Positions 42,350 through 52,349 of a stretch of DNA of 64,000 nt are shown here, piece after piece; position 1 is the first letter of the stretch, and each line of letters begins with the position of its first letter. The notes beneath the pieces are model-generated. The model saw only the letters and a program-made list of their open reading frames with translations, had not been told where the DNA came from and searched no databases. Position numbers and translations under genes: made by a program. The stretch is from Desulfosarcina sp. BuS5 (GTDB lineage Bacteria > Desulfobacterota > Desulfobacteria > Desulfobacterales > BuS5), in the NCBI RefSeq assembly GCF_028752835.1, contig NZ_CP087952.1:3780501-3844500 (forward strand), in the 5' to 3' direction.

Positions 42350-45300
42350 ATGAATTATGGTAAATATAGAGGATGGCGACCATTATCCATCCTTATTATG
42401 ATTTTTGCATTTGTGGCTCTTGTAACAGGCAGCGCTATGGCAGCGGCCGTCCTTACAGGAAACACAAATGCAAATCCAAAGATAATAAAAGATCAGGATT
42501 ATCAAATAGCTTTGCCTGATTTTGATATTGATGACGATGATGCTCTTATGCTCTATTATACTACAGGCTGGGTGTTGGACAGCACAAATTCCGGTACCAT
42601 GAGGGACCCTGATGGCACAAGTGATACGGTTTACCAGCCGCCGGATACAGAGGATTCAGGGGCATATTTTCAGATTCTTGTAAATGAAAATACTACCGCC
42701 ACATTCGGCGATGCAGCAGATGGGTTCATGCTGTTAAGAGGCGTTCCTGATGAAGACGGCGCCGGTTTGAATGCATTGGATGGGGCGATTCCCGATATCC
42801 TTGTAGGCACTCTGCTTGCAACGGGAAATACTGCTAGTGATGAACTATATGTCATGTCAAGTTCAAAATTGGCTGGCCCTGGTTCTGTAACAGTAACCTC
42901 TGCAGCTATACCCGTTGATGCAGATCTTGTTAACCCGTTCTTGCTGGTGTCTGGTGATGATGCATTAGCTGCTGGTGATCAAGATGATGGCGCAACCGCC
43001 TATGATTTAGGCGCTGATACAGCAGAAAATGATAATGGAGAAGTCGAAAGTAATATCAGCATTGGCCTTACGAGTGATATGGCTGATCCGACCCTGGTAG
43101 ATGCTGAAATTACCCTTGCGGATATTGTGTACGGCGGCAAGACAACATTCATATGCGCACTGGATCCGGATCCGGAAAAAAACATTATCAACGGTATTGC
43201 TACAGCCGAATTTGAACTGAATGTTTCTCTGCCCGAAATTGCTCCGGATGCATGGAAATCTGATTTTGGAAGCAAACCAGATCTGGATGACCTGAACACA
43301 AGTCTTGTATTTACAAACGGTGATTTTATTAATCCTTTTACTTTTATCTTCAAGGTCAATACACATACCGATAATTGTGAAGTAGGTTCAAATGACTACG
43401 ATTTTACCTTCCTCAATGACGGTACGGTACTGATTACCGATAGCGATGATCTGAGTCTCAAAGCCACCTACTCTATCTTCTTTGATGATGACGCACTTAC
43501 AAATATCAGCGCTGCTACCAGCGATGAACGTTCGGTTACTGTTACTGACGGCATAGGACCTTATGTTGTGGAGTCTGAAGCGGATTCCGATATTCCGGCT
43601 CTCTGGACCGTTAATGAAGATGGAGATACAAATGTTAATGCTATTTACGTTGCATTCAGCGAACCTTTGAATGCATCTGTTGCTACCAGTCTTACAGCAT
43701 CTGATTTTGTGATCTGGGTTGATGCTGATGATAATGATACTGTAAATGATGGCGAAATTTTTACAAGCGCTGTTACTTCAGTTCAGGTTGTTGCTATTAA
43801 CGACGTGGACGGCGACGGTGAGCCGGATAACGACGCGTGGGATTTAAACGGTGATGGTGAAGCTGATACCGGCGCGGATTATGGTATCAAGATTATCCTT
43901 GATGATACATCCATTGGTACGGGTGCTGAACCTTACATCCGTGTGGCAATAGCTGCTCCTGTTTCTGATATCAAGGATGCCGGCGGCGCAAACTATGGTA
44001 TGTATTGTGGTAAAATACTTGGTGGAGCAGGTGATTACTTCCAGTTATTTAACCATTTCACATTTGATGATGCCGACACACCTAACGACGGTGAATATGC
44101 TAATGAGGCTGCAAGTTCTCAATTATCAGTCGCCGAAAGAAGACTTAGCGTTGTTAAGTCTCCCCAGGCTCAAGACAAAGCCGCGCCTGGAATTAAAACA
44201 GCAGAATACGATGCCGAAACAGGTGTCATGACGGTTACCTTTAATGAAGACTGGGCTGATGATGGTTTCGACCTCTCAGGCTACAGTGCCCAGCAGGCTT
44301 TTGTAATTCGCAATGCCGCAGGCAAAAAAGTAACCTTTGTTGGTGAGTTTGATGCTGTGGATGGTTTACAGGATGGCGGAGTTGCCGAGTTTACCATTAA
44401 TTCAATCAGCGAGTCTGTCTCATTAGACTTTACGATTCAGGCCTATACCTATCCCATGAACGATAAAGTATTAATGGATGGTAATGGAAATTATGTTTCT
44501 GAATCGAATCAAGTTTCAATCTCAACGGAAGCTGCCACAAGCGCTGCAACTCCAACCTGTGATGCTGATCTTGGAGCAGGTATTTCCCTGATTCAAAATG
44601 ACTCAACCCTGTTTTATGATCAGGCCAAGGTAATTTTCGGCAGCTCTCCTGAAGACGCTGATCCTGTTACCACGCTTGCCCTGGTTAAGGATACGGATGA
44701 TGACGGAACATTCGATGCAACCGTAACAGATACTACCGAGATTAAGAATGCTCTTATTGAAATGTTTTTAATCTATGACGGCGGTGATGGAACCTGGAAC
44801 AGGGCAGCCACAGCTGCTGCAATGACGAATAATTATGTTACCCTGACCCTGGAAAATCCAAGTTCCATCAGTACTAATGTAATAATTGAATATCATCAGT
44901 ATACGGATGATTCTGATGTTGTCTACGCTTTATCCAACGCAGCTGATCCCTATGGCACAGTTAGTGCCGGTAGCTGCATGTTTGCCGGTCCAAGCGCCGG
45001 TGACTGGGGGGCATGCCTGATCGACAGCGACCTTGACGGATTGGTTGATTCTGTTGAACTTGTTTATGCCGGCGAGCTTATAGAGGCCGCAGACGGCACA
45101 GTTGATACCAGTGGTTTTTCGTTAACCCTGCAATCAGATGGAAGCGCGGTTCCGGTTGCAGATGAGGCCGTTATTTCCTATGACGAAGATAGTGATGAGA
45201 CTACTCTGATCCTGGCGCTTGACCCGGACGGGGTAATCACTGACTGGTATCCAACAGATGATCCTGATGAAAAACAGGATCTTTATACAGACGCTAAAGA

Positions 45301-48064
45301 TATGTTTTACATCCTTTATTCAGGCAGCACTTTGACAAGATCCGACGGAACAAAATTGCCTGAACTGGTCATAGACGACCAGGCAGATTGTTCTGCGCCG
45401 GTTCCTGTAGAAGCAGGCAATACCTGCGATGGTGATAATAATCTCCTGATAATAATGAGTGAGGATTTGGTTGACGCTGATCCCAGCTTACTTAACGGTC
45501 AGGAAGCAGGTAAATATTTTGTCTTTCTGGACGCGGATGGTAATTTCATCAATTCCGAAGGCTGGACACTTGAAACAAGTGTTTCTTCAGAACAGGATGA
45601 GATTGGCGTAAATTGTGACGGCGACGGCGACGGCTACGGCGGCGGCGGCGGGGTTGCGTATATTTACTTAAGCCAGGCCAACCGGCCGGAGGACGGAGGA
45701 GACATTAAAGATGAAGCTGGAAATCTTGAAGAAGATCCTCTTTACAACAACCAGCTTGATATTGGCACAAAGATTGAAGTAGCACAGTGCGGAGATGCTC
45801 TTCCGCAAATAGAATCTGCCAAAACCTTTGCCTGCTGTGAAGATACGGATGGTGACGGAAGCGATGATGTATGTTATTATAAATACATCTGGGTAAAACT
45901 CACCAAGGATGTTGTCCAGGCAGACCCAGGCATTAATATGCAAACTCCGGAAGGTATTTGCATGGCGTTTGAGGTAACCATCGGTAACACTGACTCCGGT
46001 GCTCTTAACCCGTATCAGAAGCTTACGGTAAATTCTGTTACCCTTGTAAATGGAAATGAGATTTTAATTGCCGTGCCTCATGTAGCAGATGAAGGTGGAC
46101 TTGATGCCAACACCAATGGCCTCGGTTTCCGCCCGATTTCTATTACCTATCTGGATAACAGTGAAAAAGATGGGTATGACTATCTGATGGCTGACAATGG
46201 TGATGCTCTTGCAGGCGCAACTGTTGATGTTGAATGGAATGGGCTTGACAAAGGATCTCTTGAAGAAGACCGAACCGCAGATGTAGCTACCGTTGAAGTC
46301 TGGGGTAATCTGTCCAATTTCGATTTCCAGGGAGATCCTAACGGGGGAGCCCAGATTACGGCTTATGAGGCTTACCGTTATCTTGATGTTTCCCAGGATG
46401 AATACTACAATCTGGAAATAAGCTTTGACTACGGACCGCTTTCAAAAAATACCGGCGGCTCTTTCGGTCTTTATACAAAAGGCCAGACTCCGCAGTGTCA
46501 CCAGAATGGTACATATATCACCCTGGTATACTCGGATGGCGATGGTGTATCTTCGTGTGAGGGCGGCACAGATCCTAACTATGGGGATATTGATCCGCTG
46601 ACGGGTGCTGATGATATTGAGGACTTCGTAGAAGCCGGTTACTGTTATCTGCATACCGACATTGGATACTCTGGAGGTGATGCTGATGATGATGATAGCA
46701 GCTACGGAAGCAGCCAGGGCATAGTGCCAAGTGATGATATTTATAATATTAATTACGGTTTCAACTTTGGCCTCTCTCTTGATCCTGAACCGCAGGGCGA
46801 GCACGATTCTGTTTTTTATGTAAAGCTTACTGTGAAGGAAAATACAAGAGACGGATCAGCGACCATAACTGCCTCAGGCAGTTACGGCATCAAGGGTTCC
46901 GGTTCCAGGACAGTTGTAACTACCCTGGATGATGACTGGAAATTCTGGGATGGTGATCTGATTGCTAGCGCTACACCTCGTCCGGTTGGAAAAGCCTTTG
47001 TAGACTTTGGCGATACGGCCGGTCAGTACAAGATACTAGCCGTTGACGAGCTTGGAAAAGCTCTTCTTGTCAACGACGAAGCTCTTACGGATAACCAGGA
47101 TGACGAAGCTCTTCTTGCCAAAGGGTCTACTCTCCAGGAATTGAAAGAAGCGATTCAATCCAGAATCATCGAAAAGAAAGTTGTGCTGGTACTCACAGAG
47201 CAGTATACACAGGAATGCTCCGGTACTGCTTCAGGCATCTGGGAGACAGACTATCCTGAAGCTACGGCTTCAAGGCACATCCTTCTTAACGGTGTAACTG
47301 ATGATGTGGATATAACTTATTACTTCTGGACCAAGGACGGTACATGCAGGGCTGATTTTGACATGACCAAAATCTTTGACTATGATTTGGTCGATGGCTG
47401 GAATCTCCTGCCTGTTGTTGTAGATAAGGTTTATTATAAGAGTAAAGCGCCAAGCATCAACAAAGTATACCCCGGCGTTGACAAGACACCCAGGGCAACT
47501 GCCAATATTCAGGTTGCAAGCGTGTCTAGTGCTCTTATCGGTATTGATTCTGAAAGTGGTGTCCCGTTTATAGCCGGGGCTGGAGCCAAGCTTTTCGGCC
47601 TGGACGAAAACGGTGTTGTTTACGCTGCTTCATCTGATATATCATACCTTAGAGCAGGTTACGCATATGCGCTTAACAGCTCAAGCCTGACAAACAATAA
47701 TGACGGCAGTGAAGTAGGCGGTGAAGAAGGTCACCCGCAGCTCTACATTTTCGGGTATGTATTACCTGATAATGGTATGAGCGGCGGCGCTAAACTTACT
47801 GCAAATGTTCTTGATGTGACTGATTCGTCTGATGCCAGAAGCAAAACCAATCTCGGATGGAATCTCATTGCGGACGTTGCCGACATTAATCTGCCTTCCG
47901 GCGAACTTGACTACGTAATCACCTTCACAGCAGGTGAATTCGAATCATGGATTAGTTCTGCCGAAACAGATTTAAACGATTTCAGCGCTATAACGAATTT
48001 ATATACCGCTGATGATGATAAACCCAGGGGGAAAGGTTACTTTACCCATACATTTGAAGATTAA
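42350..48064 (+). CDS. Giant acidic secreted protein with calcium-loop motifs, 1904 residues
   Basis: Signal peptide MNYGKYRGWRPLSILIMIFA with cleavage near GSAMA|AAV. The mature protein is very rich in Asp, Glu, Gly and Ser/Thr and nearly free of Arg and Lys in long stretches. It appears as a chain of beta domains; short calcium loops are DVDGDGEPDNDAWDLNGDGE (near 485), DSDLDGLVDS (near 893), DGDGDGYGGGGG (about 1092-1103) and DTDGDGSDD (near 1166). A GWNLLP and GWNLIAD pair marks the C-terminal 300 residues. No anchor, S-layer homology or autotransporter domain is seen. A surface or S-layer-like protein or a T2SS substrate is likely; function is not known. AGGAG stands before the ATG, and a strong terminator follows the stop. 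Confidence 0.85.
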   Translation: MNYGKYRGWRPLSILIMIFAFVALVTGSAMAAAVLTGNTNANPKIIKDQDYQIALPDFDIDDDDALMLYYTTGWVLDSTNSGTMRDPDGTSDTVYQPPDTEDSGAYFQILVNENTTATFGDAADGFMLLRGVPDEDGAGLNALDGAIPDILVGTLLATGNTASDELYVMSSSKLAGPGSVTVTSAAIPVDADLVNPFLLVSGDDALAAGDQDDGATAYDLGADTAENDNGEVESNISIGLTSDMADPTLVDAEITLADIVYGGKTTFICALDPDPEKNIINGIATAEFELNVSLPEIAPDAWKSDFGSKPDLDDLNTSLVFTNGDFINPFTFIFKVNTHTDNCEVGSNDYDFTFLNDGTVLITDSDDLSLKATYSIFFDDDALTNISAATSDERSVTVTDGIGPYVVESEADSDIPALWTVNEDGDTNVNAIYVAFSEPLNASVATSLTASDFVIWVDADDNDTVNDGEIFTSAVTSVQVVAINDVDGDGEPDNDAWDLNGDGEADTGADYGIKIILDDTSIGTGAEPYIRVAIAAPVSDIKDAGGANYGMYCGKILGGAGDYFQLFNHFTFDDADTPNDGEYANEAASSQLSVAERRLSVVKSPQAQDKAAPGIKTAEYDAETGVMTVTFNEDWADDGFDLSGYSAQQAFVIRNAAGKKVTFVGEFDAVDGLQDGGVAEFTINSISESVSLDFTIQAYTYPMNDKVLMDGNGNYVSESNQVSISTEAATSAATPTCDADLGAGISLIQNDSTLFYDQAKVIFGSSPEDADPVTTLALVKDTDDDGTFDATVTDTTEIKNALIEMFLIYDGGDGTWNRAATAAAMTNNYVTLTLENPSSISTNVIIEYHQYTDDSDVVYALSNAADPYGTVSAGSCMFAGPSAGDWGACLIDSDLDGLVDSVELVYAGELIEAADGTVDTSGFSLTLQSDGSAVPVADEAVISYDEDSDETTLILALDPDGVITDWYPTDDPDEKQDLYTDAKDMFYILYSGSTLTRSDGTKLPELVIDDQADCSAPVPVEAGNTCDGDNNLLIIMSEDLVDADPSLLNGQEAGKYFVFLDADGNFINSEGWTLETSVSSEQDEIGVNCDGDGDGYGGGGGVAYIYLSQANRPEDGGDIKDEAGNLEEDPLYNNQLDIGTKIEVAQCGDALPQIESAKTFACCEDTDGDGSDDVCYYKYIWVKLTKDVVQADPGINMQTPEGICMAFEVTIGNTDSGALNPYQKLTVNSVTLVNGNEILIAVPHVADEGGLDANTNGLGFRPISITYLDNSEKDGYDYLMADNGDALAGATVDVEWNGLDKGSLEEDRTADVATVEVWGNLSNFDFQGDPNGGAQITAYEAYRYLDVSQDEYYNLEISFDYGPLSKNTGGSFGLYTKGQTPQCHQNGTYITLVYSDGDGVSSCEGGTDPNYGDIDPLTGADDIEDFVEAGYCYLHTDIGYSGGDADDDDSSYGSSQGIVPSDDIYNINYGFNFGLSLDPEPQGEHDSVFYVKLTVKENTRDGSATITASGSYGIKGSGSRTVVTTLDDDWKFWDGDLIASATPRPVGKAFVDFGDTAGQYKILAVDELGKALLVNDEALTDNQDDEALLAKGSTLQELKEAIQSRIIEKKVVLVLTEQYTQECSGTASGIWETDYPEATASRHILLNGVTDDVDITYYFWTKDGTCRADFDMTKIFDYDLVDGWNLLPVVVDKVYYKSKAPSINKVYPGVDKTPRATANIQVASVSSALIGIDSESGVPFIAGAGAKLFGLDENGVVYAASSDISYLRAGYAYALNSSSLTNNNDGSEVGGEEGHPQLYIFGYVLPDNGMSGGAKLTANVLDVTDSSDARSKTNLGWNLIADVADINLPSGELDYVITFTAGEFESWISSAETDLNDFSAITNLYTADDDKPRGKGYFTHTFED

Positions 48065-48128
48065 ATAATCTTTAACCATTAACCGGCCTTTGGAAATATT
48101 ATTCCAGGGGCCGCAATTACAATTCAAT

Positions 48129-48165
48129 AAAAGCCCCGGCCGGTTTTCGACCGGGGCTTTTTTAT
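48129..48165 (+). terminator. Intrinsic terminator after the giant secreted-protein gene
   Basis: AAAAGCCCCGG pairs with CCGGGGCTTTT around an 11-base loop and runs into TTTTTTTATATTT. It is a textbook GC-rich hairpin with a T tract, 65 bases after the stop codon. Confidence 0.95.
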
Positions 48166-48185
48166 ATTTGTCAAAGTTTTAAGTG

Positions 48186-50289
48186 ATTAACCCATCTTTT
48201 TGAGTTTTATGGGCAAATGCTCAAAATAAGCCTCATTTTAGAATTTTCAAAAATTTAATTTGAATGATTTTAATAGGTTAAAAATAATTTGCTCTGGCTT
48301 TACCAGTGTAGTGCCATAAAATAAAAAAATAACTTGACTTTTTATTGATATCCGCCTATATTGGGCAACATGTATATTAGAAGAACCACAATAAAAAGTC
48401 GAAAAGATGGCAAACAATATTACACCTATAGATTGGTTCAATCCGAACGAACTGCAAAGGGAGTCAGCCAGCACACATTAATTAATCTCGGTACGGCTTT
48501 TTCTCTGCCACGGGATCAATGGCCAGAATTATCTTCACGCATTCAGGAGATTATCAGTGGCCAGCAGAGTTTTTTCAAAATTTCTGAAGAAATAGAGGAG
48601 CTTGCTCAAAATTATGCAGCCCGGATTATTCACGCGCAACACAAAAATAAAGCTGAAAATAATAAGCCGGATTATCGCGAGGTAGATGTAGACAGCCTGG
48701 AAATGTTCAGGCCACGCAGTGTAAGCTGTGAACATGTGGCGCTGGAAGCGTTTGTTTTTTTAAAACTTGGTGAAGAACTAAAAGCCCTGGGATTCAATGG
48801 CCCTCAGCTCGCAGCAGCAACCGGTACAATAATAGGTCGTATGTGTCAACCAGGTAGTGAACTGGCAACTCATTACTGGCTCCAGAATGTTTCAGGCTTG
48901 GGTGAATTAATTGATTATGATTTCAACAAAATTAATCTATACAAAATGTATAAAATCTCTGATCAGCTTCTCAATAATAAGGAAGCCATAGAAAATCATC
49001 TATACTTACAAGAAAAGAATTTATTTGAATTTCAAGAGACAATAACCCTTTATGATCTTACCAACACTTATTTTGAAGGCAGCAGTAAAGCAAACAAGCT
49101 GGGGAAACGCGGACATTCCAAAGAGAAACGTTCTGATTGTCCACTGGTAACTTTGGCTTTGGTGCTGGACAGCAGTGGCTTTCCCAAGCGCAGCAAAGTA
49201 TTTGAGGGTAATGTAAGTGAACCGTCAACATTAAAAAAAATGATTGTTGGTTTGGAAAGAAAGAATTTATCCCAAGAGCTGTTTAAGCCCTCAAAAGCGA
49301 CTATAGTAATGGATGCCGGAATTGCCACTGAAGATAATATTAAATGGCTCAGGGAAAACAGTTATCCATATATTGTAGTTAGCCGAAAACATCATCGCGA
49401 ATTTAATGAAGATGAAGCAGTTGTGGTAAAACAAGACAATGACTGCACAGTAAAAGTGCAAAAAATTATTGACTCAGAAAATGATGAGGTTTTGTTGTAT
49501 TGTCACTCTACAAAGCGGGAAAAAAAAGAACAGGCTATTAATGATCGCTTTACCATTCGCTTTGAAAAGGCTGTCAGCAAACTTGAGTCAGGCTTGCATA
49601 AAAAAGGATGTCTAAAAAAATACGATAAAGTCCTGGAAAAAATAGGTCGTCTGAAACAGCAATATTCCAAGGCTGCAAAGCATTATAAAATAGAAGTATC
49701 TAAAAACGAAAAAAATGGCAACGCTGTTAAGATCCTTTGGACACGCCAAACGCTTGCGGACACAAAAGATAGTTTGCCGGGAGTATATTGTCTCAGAACA
49801 ACCCATATGGAATTTGATGAAGCTACGCTATGGCGTACATATACAATGTTAACGGATTTGGAGGCTGTTTTTCGTTCACTGAAATCCGAGCTTGGGATGC
49901 GGCCGGTTTTTCACCAAATCACAAAACGGGTGACAGGTCATATTTTTATCAGTGTCATCGCTTACCATTTGATACATAGTATTCGTTACCGATTGAAAAA
50001 GACGGGGATAAACAGTAGCTGGTCTGATTTGAGAAAACAACTTGCAGGCCAAAATCGAGTAACAGTTTCCATGCAGTGCCGAAATGATAATGTTGTGCAT
50101 GTAAGAAAAAGCACACGACCGGAATCACGACAACAGAAAATATATTCTGCTTTAGGGTTAAGCTCTCTCCCTGGCAGAACGATGAAAACAACTATCAAAA
50201 AAATAAAAGTAGTGCCATAACTAAGATTTTAAAAAAGTAACCTACTGTAATTATAGTGTTTGTTTTTTTTATTCAAAAAGATGGGTTAA
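48186..50289 (+). mobile_element. IS1634-like insertion sequence, about 2.1 kb, apparently intact
   Basis: A perfect 17-bp inverted repeat, TTAACCCATCTTTTTGA at 48187-48203 and TCAAAAAGATGGGTTAA at 50273-50289, bounds one long transposase gene. Both sides carry the same flanking 10 bases GTTTTAAGTG (48176-48185 and 50290-50299), taken as the target duplication. The phrase TAGTGCCATAA also occurs directly at both ends inside the element. The element separates the giant-gene terminator from the polysaccharide locus. Confidence 0.9.
48370..50220 (+). CDS. IS1634-family (IS4-like DDE) transposase
   Basis: 616 residues, full-length for the family. The N-terminus MYIRRTTIKSRKDGKQYYTY is the usual start. 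DDE residues are visible: the first Asp in TLYDLTNTYFEG, the second in IVMDAGIATEDNIKWL and the Glu in LTDLEAVFRSLKSELGMRPV. The gene has no frameshift and could be active. ATG at 48370 is chosen over a TTG three codons before. Base composition is AT-rich compared with the neighbours. Confidence 0.93.
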   Translation: MYIRRTTIKSRKDGKQYYTYRLVQSERTAKGVSQHTLINLGTAFSLPRDQWPELSSRIQEIISGQQSFFKISEEIEELAQNYAARIIHAQHKNKAENNKPDYREVDVDSLEMFRPRSVSCEHVALEAFVFLKLGEELKALGFNGPQLAAATGTIIGRMCQPGSELATHYWLQNVSGLGELIDYDFNKINLYKMYKISDQLLNNKEAIENHLYLQEKNLFEFQETITLYDLTNTYFEGSSKANKLGKRGHSKEKRSDCPLVTLALVLDSSGFPKRSKVFEGNVSEPSTLKKMIVGLERKNLSQELFKPSKATIVMDAGIATEDNIKWLRENSYPYIVVSRKHHREFNEDEAVVVKQDNDCTVKVQKIIDSENDEVLLYCHSTKREKKEQAINDRFTIRFEKAVSKLESGLHKKGCLKKYDKVLEKIGRLKQQYSKAAKHYKIEVSKNEKNGNAVKILWTRQTLADTKDSLPGVYCLRTTHMEFDEATLWRTYTMLTDLEAVFRSLKSELGMRPVFHQITKRVTGHIFISVIAYHLIHSIRYRLKKTGINSSWSDLRKQLAGQNRVTVSMQCRNDNVVHVRKSTRPESRQQKIYSALGLSSLPGRTMKTTIKKIKVVP

Positions 50290-50499
50290 GTTTTAAGTGT
50301 TAAGTGGTGTATTTCTTAAAACTTAACCACTTAAAACCTAAAACTTGTATTCCCTACAGTACCAGTCGGGCTGACAGCATTTGCTCCCTGGCCGAAACGA
50401 TGACCAAGGCCCTTATATCTTATGCAACCAGCCCTGGGAAAAGATTGTATATTCCCCAATGAAATTTTATATGAAAGTTCGGCTCAAGGGGCCATTAAA

Positions 50500-52317
50500 A
50501 TGAAAAGTCGGTCAAAAAAAAAAAAACCGGCAGCGGATAAAAAGGCGGTTTTCAGGAAAGTTTTTAGTTTATGGCAGGTTCAGGTTTTTTTACTTGCCGC
50601 CGCAACCATTGCGGTTTACATCCATACTCTTGATGTCCCGTTTTATTTTGATGATTTTTCTTCTATAAAAGAAAGTACTCTATTCACCCAGGGATGTGAT
50701 ATTAAATCACTCTGGAATTTTTCACCCCTTAGAATAACAGGCTATACTTCTTTCTGGCTGAATTATCACTGGCACAAATTTGATGTGACAGGATACCATA
50801 TTATCAACCTGATAATCCATCTTTTTGCCGGTTATGCTGTTTTTCTGCTCGGAAGGGGGTTGCTCCTTTCTCCTGCCTTAAAAGGCAGAATCAGCAATAT
50901 AACCGCAAAATGGTTTCCATTTATAAGCGCCGCGTTATTTTTGCTTCATCCCCTTCAGACCCAGGCGGTTACATATATTGTGCAGCGGCTGGCCTGCATG
51001 GCGGCAATGTTTTATATTTTTTCCCTTGCCTGTTATGTTTATGCAAGAATTTCAACCGATAGCAAGCAAAGATATTTATGGTTTTCAGGTCTTATATTTT
51101 TTTCAATTCTTGCTTTTTTCACAAAGCAGAATACCGTCACCCTTCCGGCGGCGGTATTAATAATTGAATGGATATTTTTTAACAGCGCTAAAAAACGGCT
51201 TGTTTTATGGGCTTTTTTTTCAATCATTCTATTCAGCGCTATCCTGGCTTTTGTCAGATATATTTCAGGGTATGATCCATTTTCCCTTGAAGCGCTGCAG
51301 GCCCTTACCAGAGACACAATAATTATTTCACGCAAAGATTATTTAAATACCCAGTTTATCGTATTATGGAAATATATTCGTCTTTTCCTGTGGCCTGCAG
51401 GTTTGCACCTTGACTATGATATTCCGATTGCGCCAGGTTTTTTTGATCCCCTGGTTCTTTGCTCCTTTGCCGGGCATCTCTGCATGCTTGCCGCAGCGAT
51501 TTTATTAAAAAAACGGTTTCCGACGGTAACATTTGCAATTTTATTTTATTATCTGGCCCACCTTGTTGAATCAAGTCTAATCCCTATAAGGGACTTGATG
51601 TTTGAGCATAGAACCTATCTGCCGAACCTGGGGTTATGTCTTGGCGCGGGATATTCAGCGGCGGTTTGGCTATCGGATCGAAAAAGAAATATTGCGGTGC
51701 CGATTGTTCTGCTTTTATTGTTGTCTGCATCGGCTGCCACCTGGCAGCGAAACCGGATGTGGAGAGATCCGGTTCTCTTTTGGCGGGATTGCGCCAGGTA
51801 TTCCCCGCAAAAGATGAGACCCTGGAATACGTTAGGCGTGATGTTGCTGCAGGAAGGAAAAGATGATGAGGCTGAAAAAGCATTCAGCAAAGCCATGGAG
51901 TGCAGACAAACTAAAACAGGCGCCCAGGCCGCCGCCTCAAACCTGATTATCCTGTACCGGCGCAAGGGAAGATTAAAGGATGCGCTGCAGATGGCGGATA
52001 TTCTTTTAAAACAGGATTTAACTTCCTTAAATCGTTCCAGGGTGCTTAACAGCAAGGGGAATATCTATTTTGCCATGAAACAGTACTCCCGTGCTGAAAA
52101 ATATTTTAAAAAGGCGCTTGAAATTTATCCGGAAAGTTTGTTTGCAATGAATAATCTCGGGCATATATTTATTATCAGCGGCAGGGTTCAAGATGCGAAA
52201 AATATATTTACCGAAATCCTTAAAATTGATCCTCAGCACAAAGAAGCAAAACATAATTTTGATTTGCTTCAAAAATTATTAAAAAAAGGGCGTTTGAAAA
52301 TTGCAAATGATGATTGA
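50500..52317 (+). CDS. Polytopic membrane protein with C-terminal TPR repeats (glycosyltransferase-like)
   Basis: 605 residues. Ten or more membrane helices with family marks of TMTC/O-mannosyltransferase-like proteins: YIHTLDVPFYFDDFSSIKES at the first loop, where the Asp pair sits as in GT-C enzymes, LLHPLQTQAVTYIVQRL, FFTKQNTVTLPAA and MFEHRTYLPNLGL. The last 150 residues are tetratricopeptide repeats (WNTLGVMLLQEGKDDEAEKA, NSKGNIYFAMKQYSRAEKYF). Such proteins are proposed to be GT-C glycosyltransferases using lipid-linked sugar; substrate unknown. The ATG at 50500 has AAGGGG eight bases before; an ATG at 50422 would add 26 hydrophilic residues. First gene of the surface polysaccharide locus. 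Confidence 0.85.
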   Translation: MKSRSKKKKPAADKKAVFRKVFSLWQVQVFLLAAATIAVYIHTLDVPFYFDDFSSIKESTLFTQGCDIKSLWNFSPLRITGYTSFWLNYHWHKFDVTGYHIINLIIHLFAGYAVFLLGRGLLLSPALKGRISNITAKWFPFISAALFLLHPLQTQAVTYIVQRLACMAAMFYIFSLACYVYARISTDSKQRYLWFSGLIFFSILAFFTKQNTVTLPAAVLIIEWIFFNSAKKRLVLWAFFSIILFSAILAFVRYISGYDPFSLEALQALTRDTIIISRKDYLNTQFIVLWKYIRLFLWPAGLHLDYDIPIAPGFFDPLVLCSFAGHLCMLAAAILLKKRFPTVTFAILFYYLAHLVESSLIPIRDLMFEHRTYLPNLGLCLGAGYSAAVWLSDRKRNIAVPIVLLLLLSASAATWQRNRMWRDPVLFWRDCARYSPQKMRPWNTLGVMLLQEGKDDEAEKAFSKAMECRQTKTGAQAAASNLIILYRRKGRLKDALQMADILLKQDLTSLNRSRVLNSKGNIYFAMKQYSRAEKYFKKALEIYPESLFAMNNLGHIFIISGRVQDAKNIFTEILKIDPQHKEAKHNFDLLQKLLKKGRLKIANDD

Positions 52318-52349
52318 CGTGATAAACCCGGGCATAAGGGCGATATAGA

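Noticed and set aside
50388-50420. Sigma-54-like TGACAG...TTGC before the TPR gene.
   Set aside because: The spacing is three bases and not five, and the GG of the -24 element is missing.
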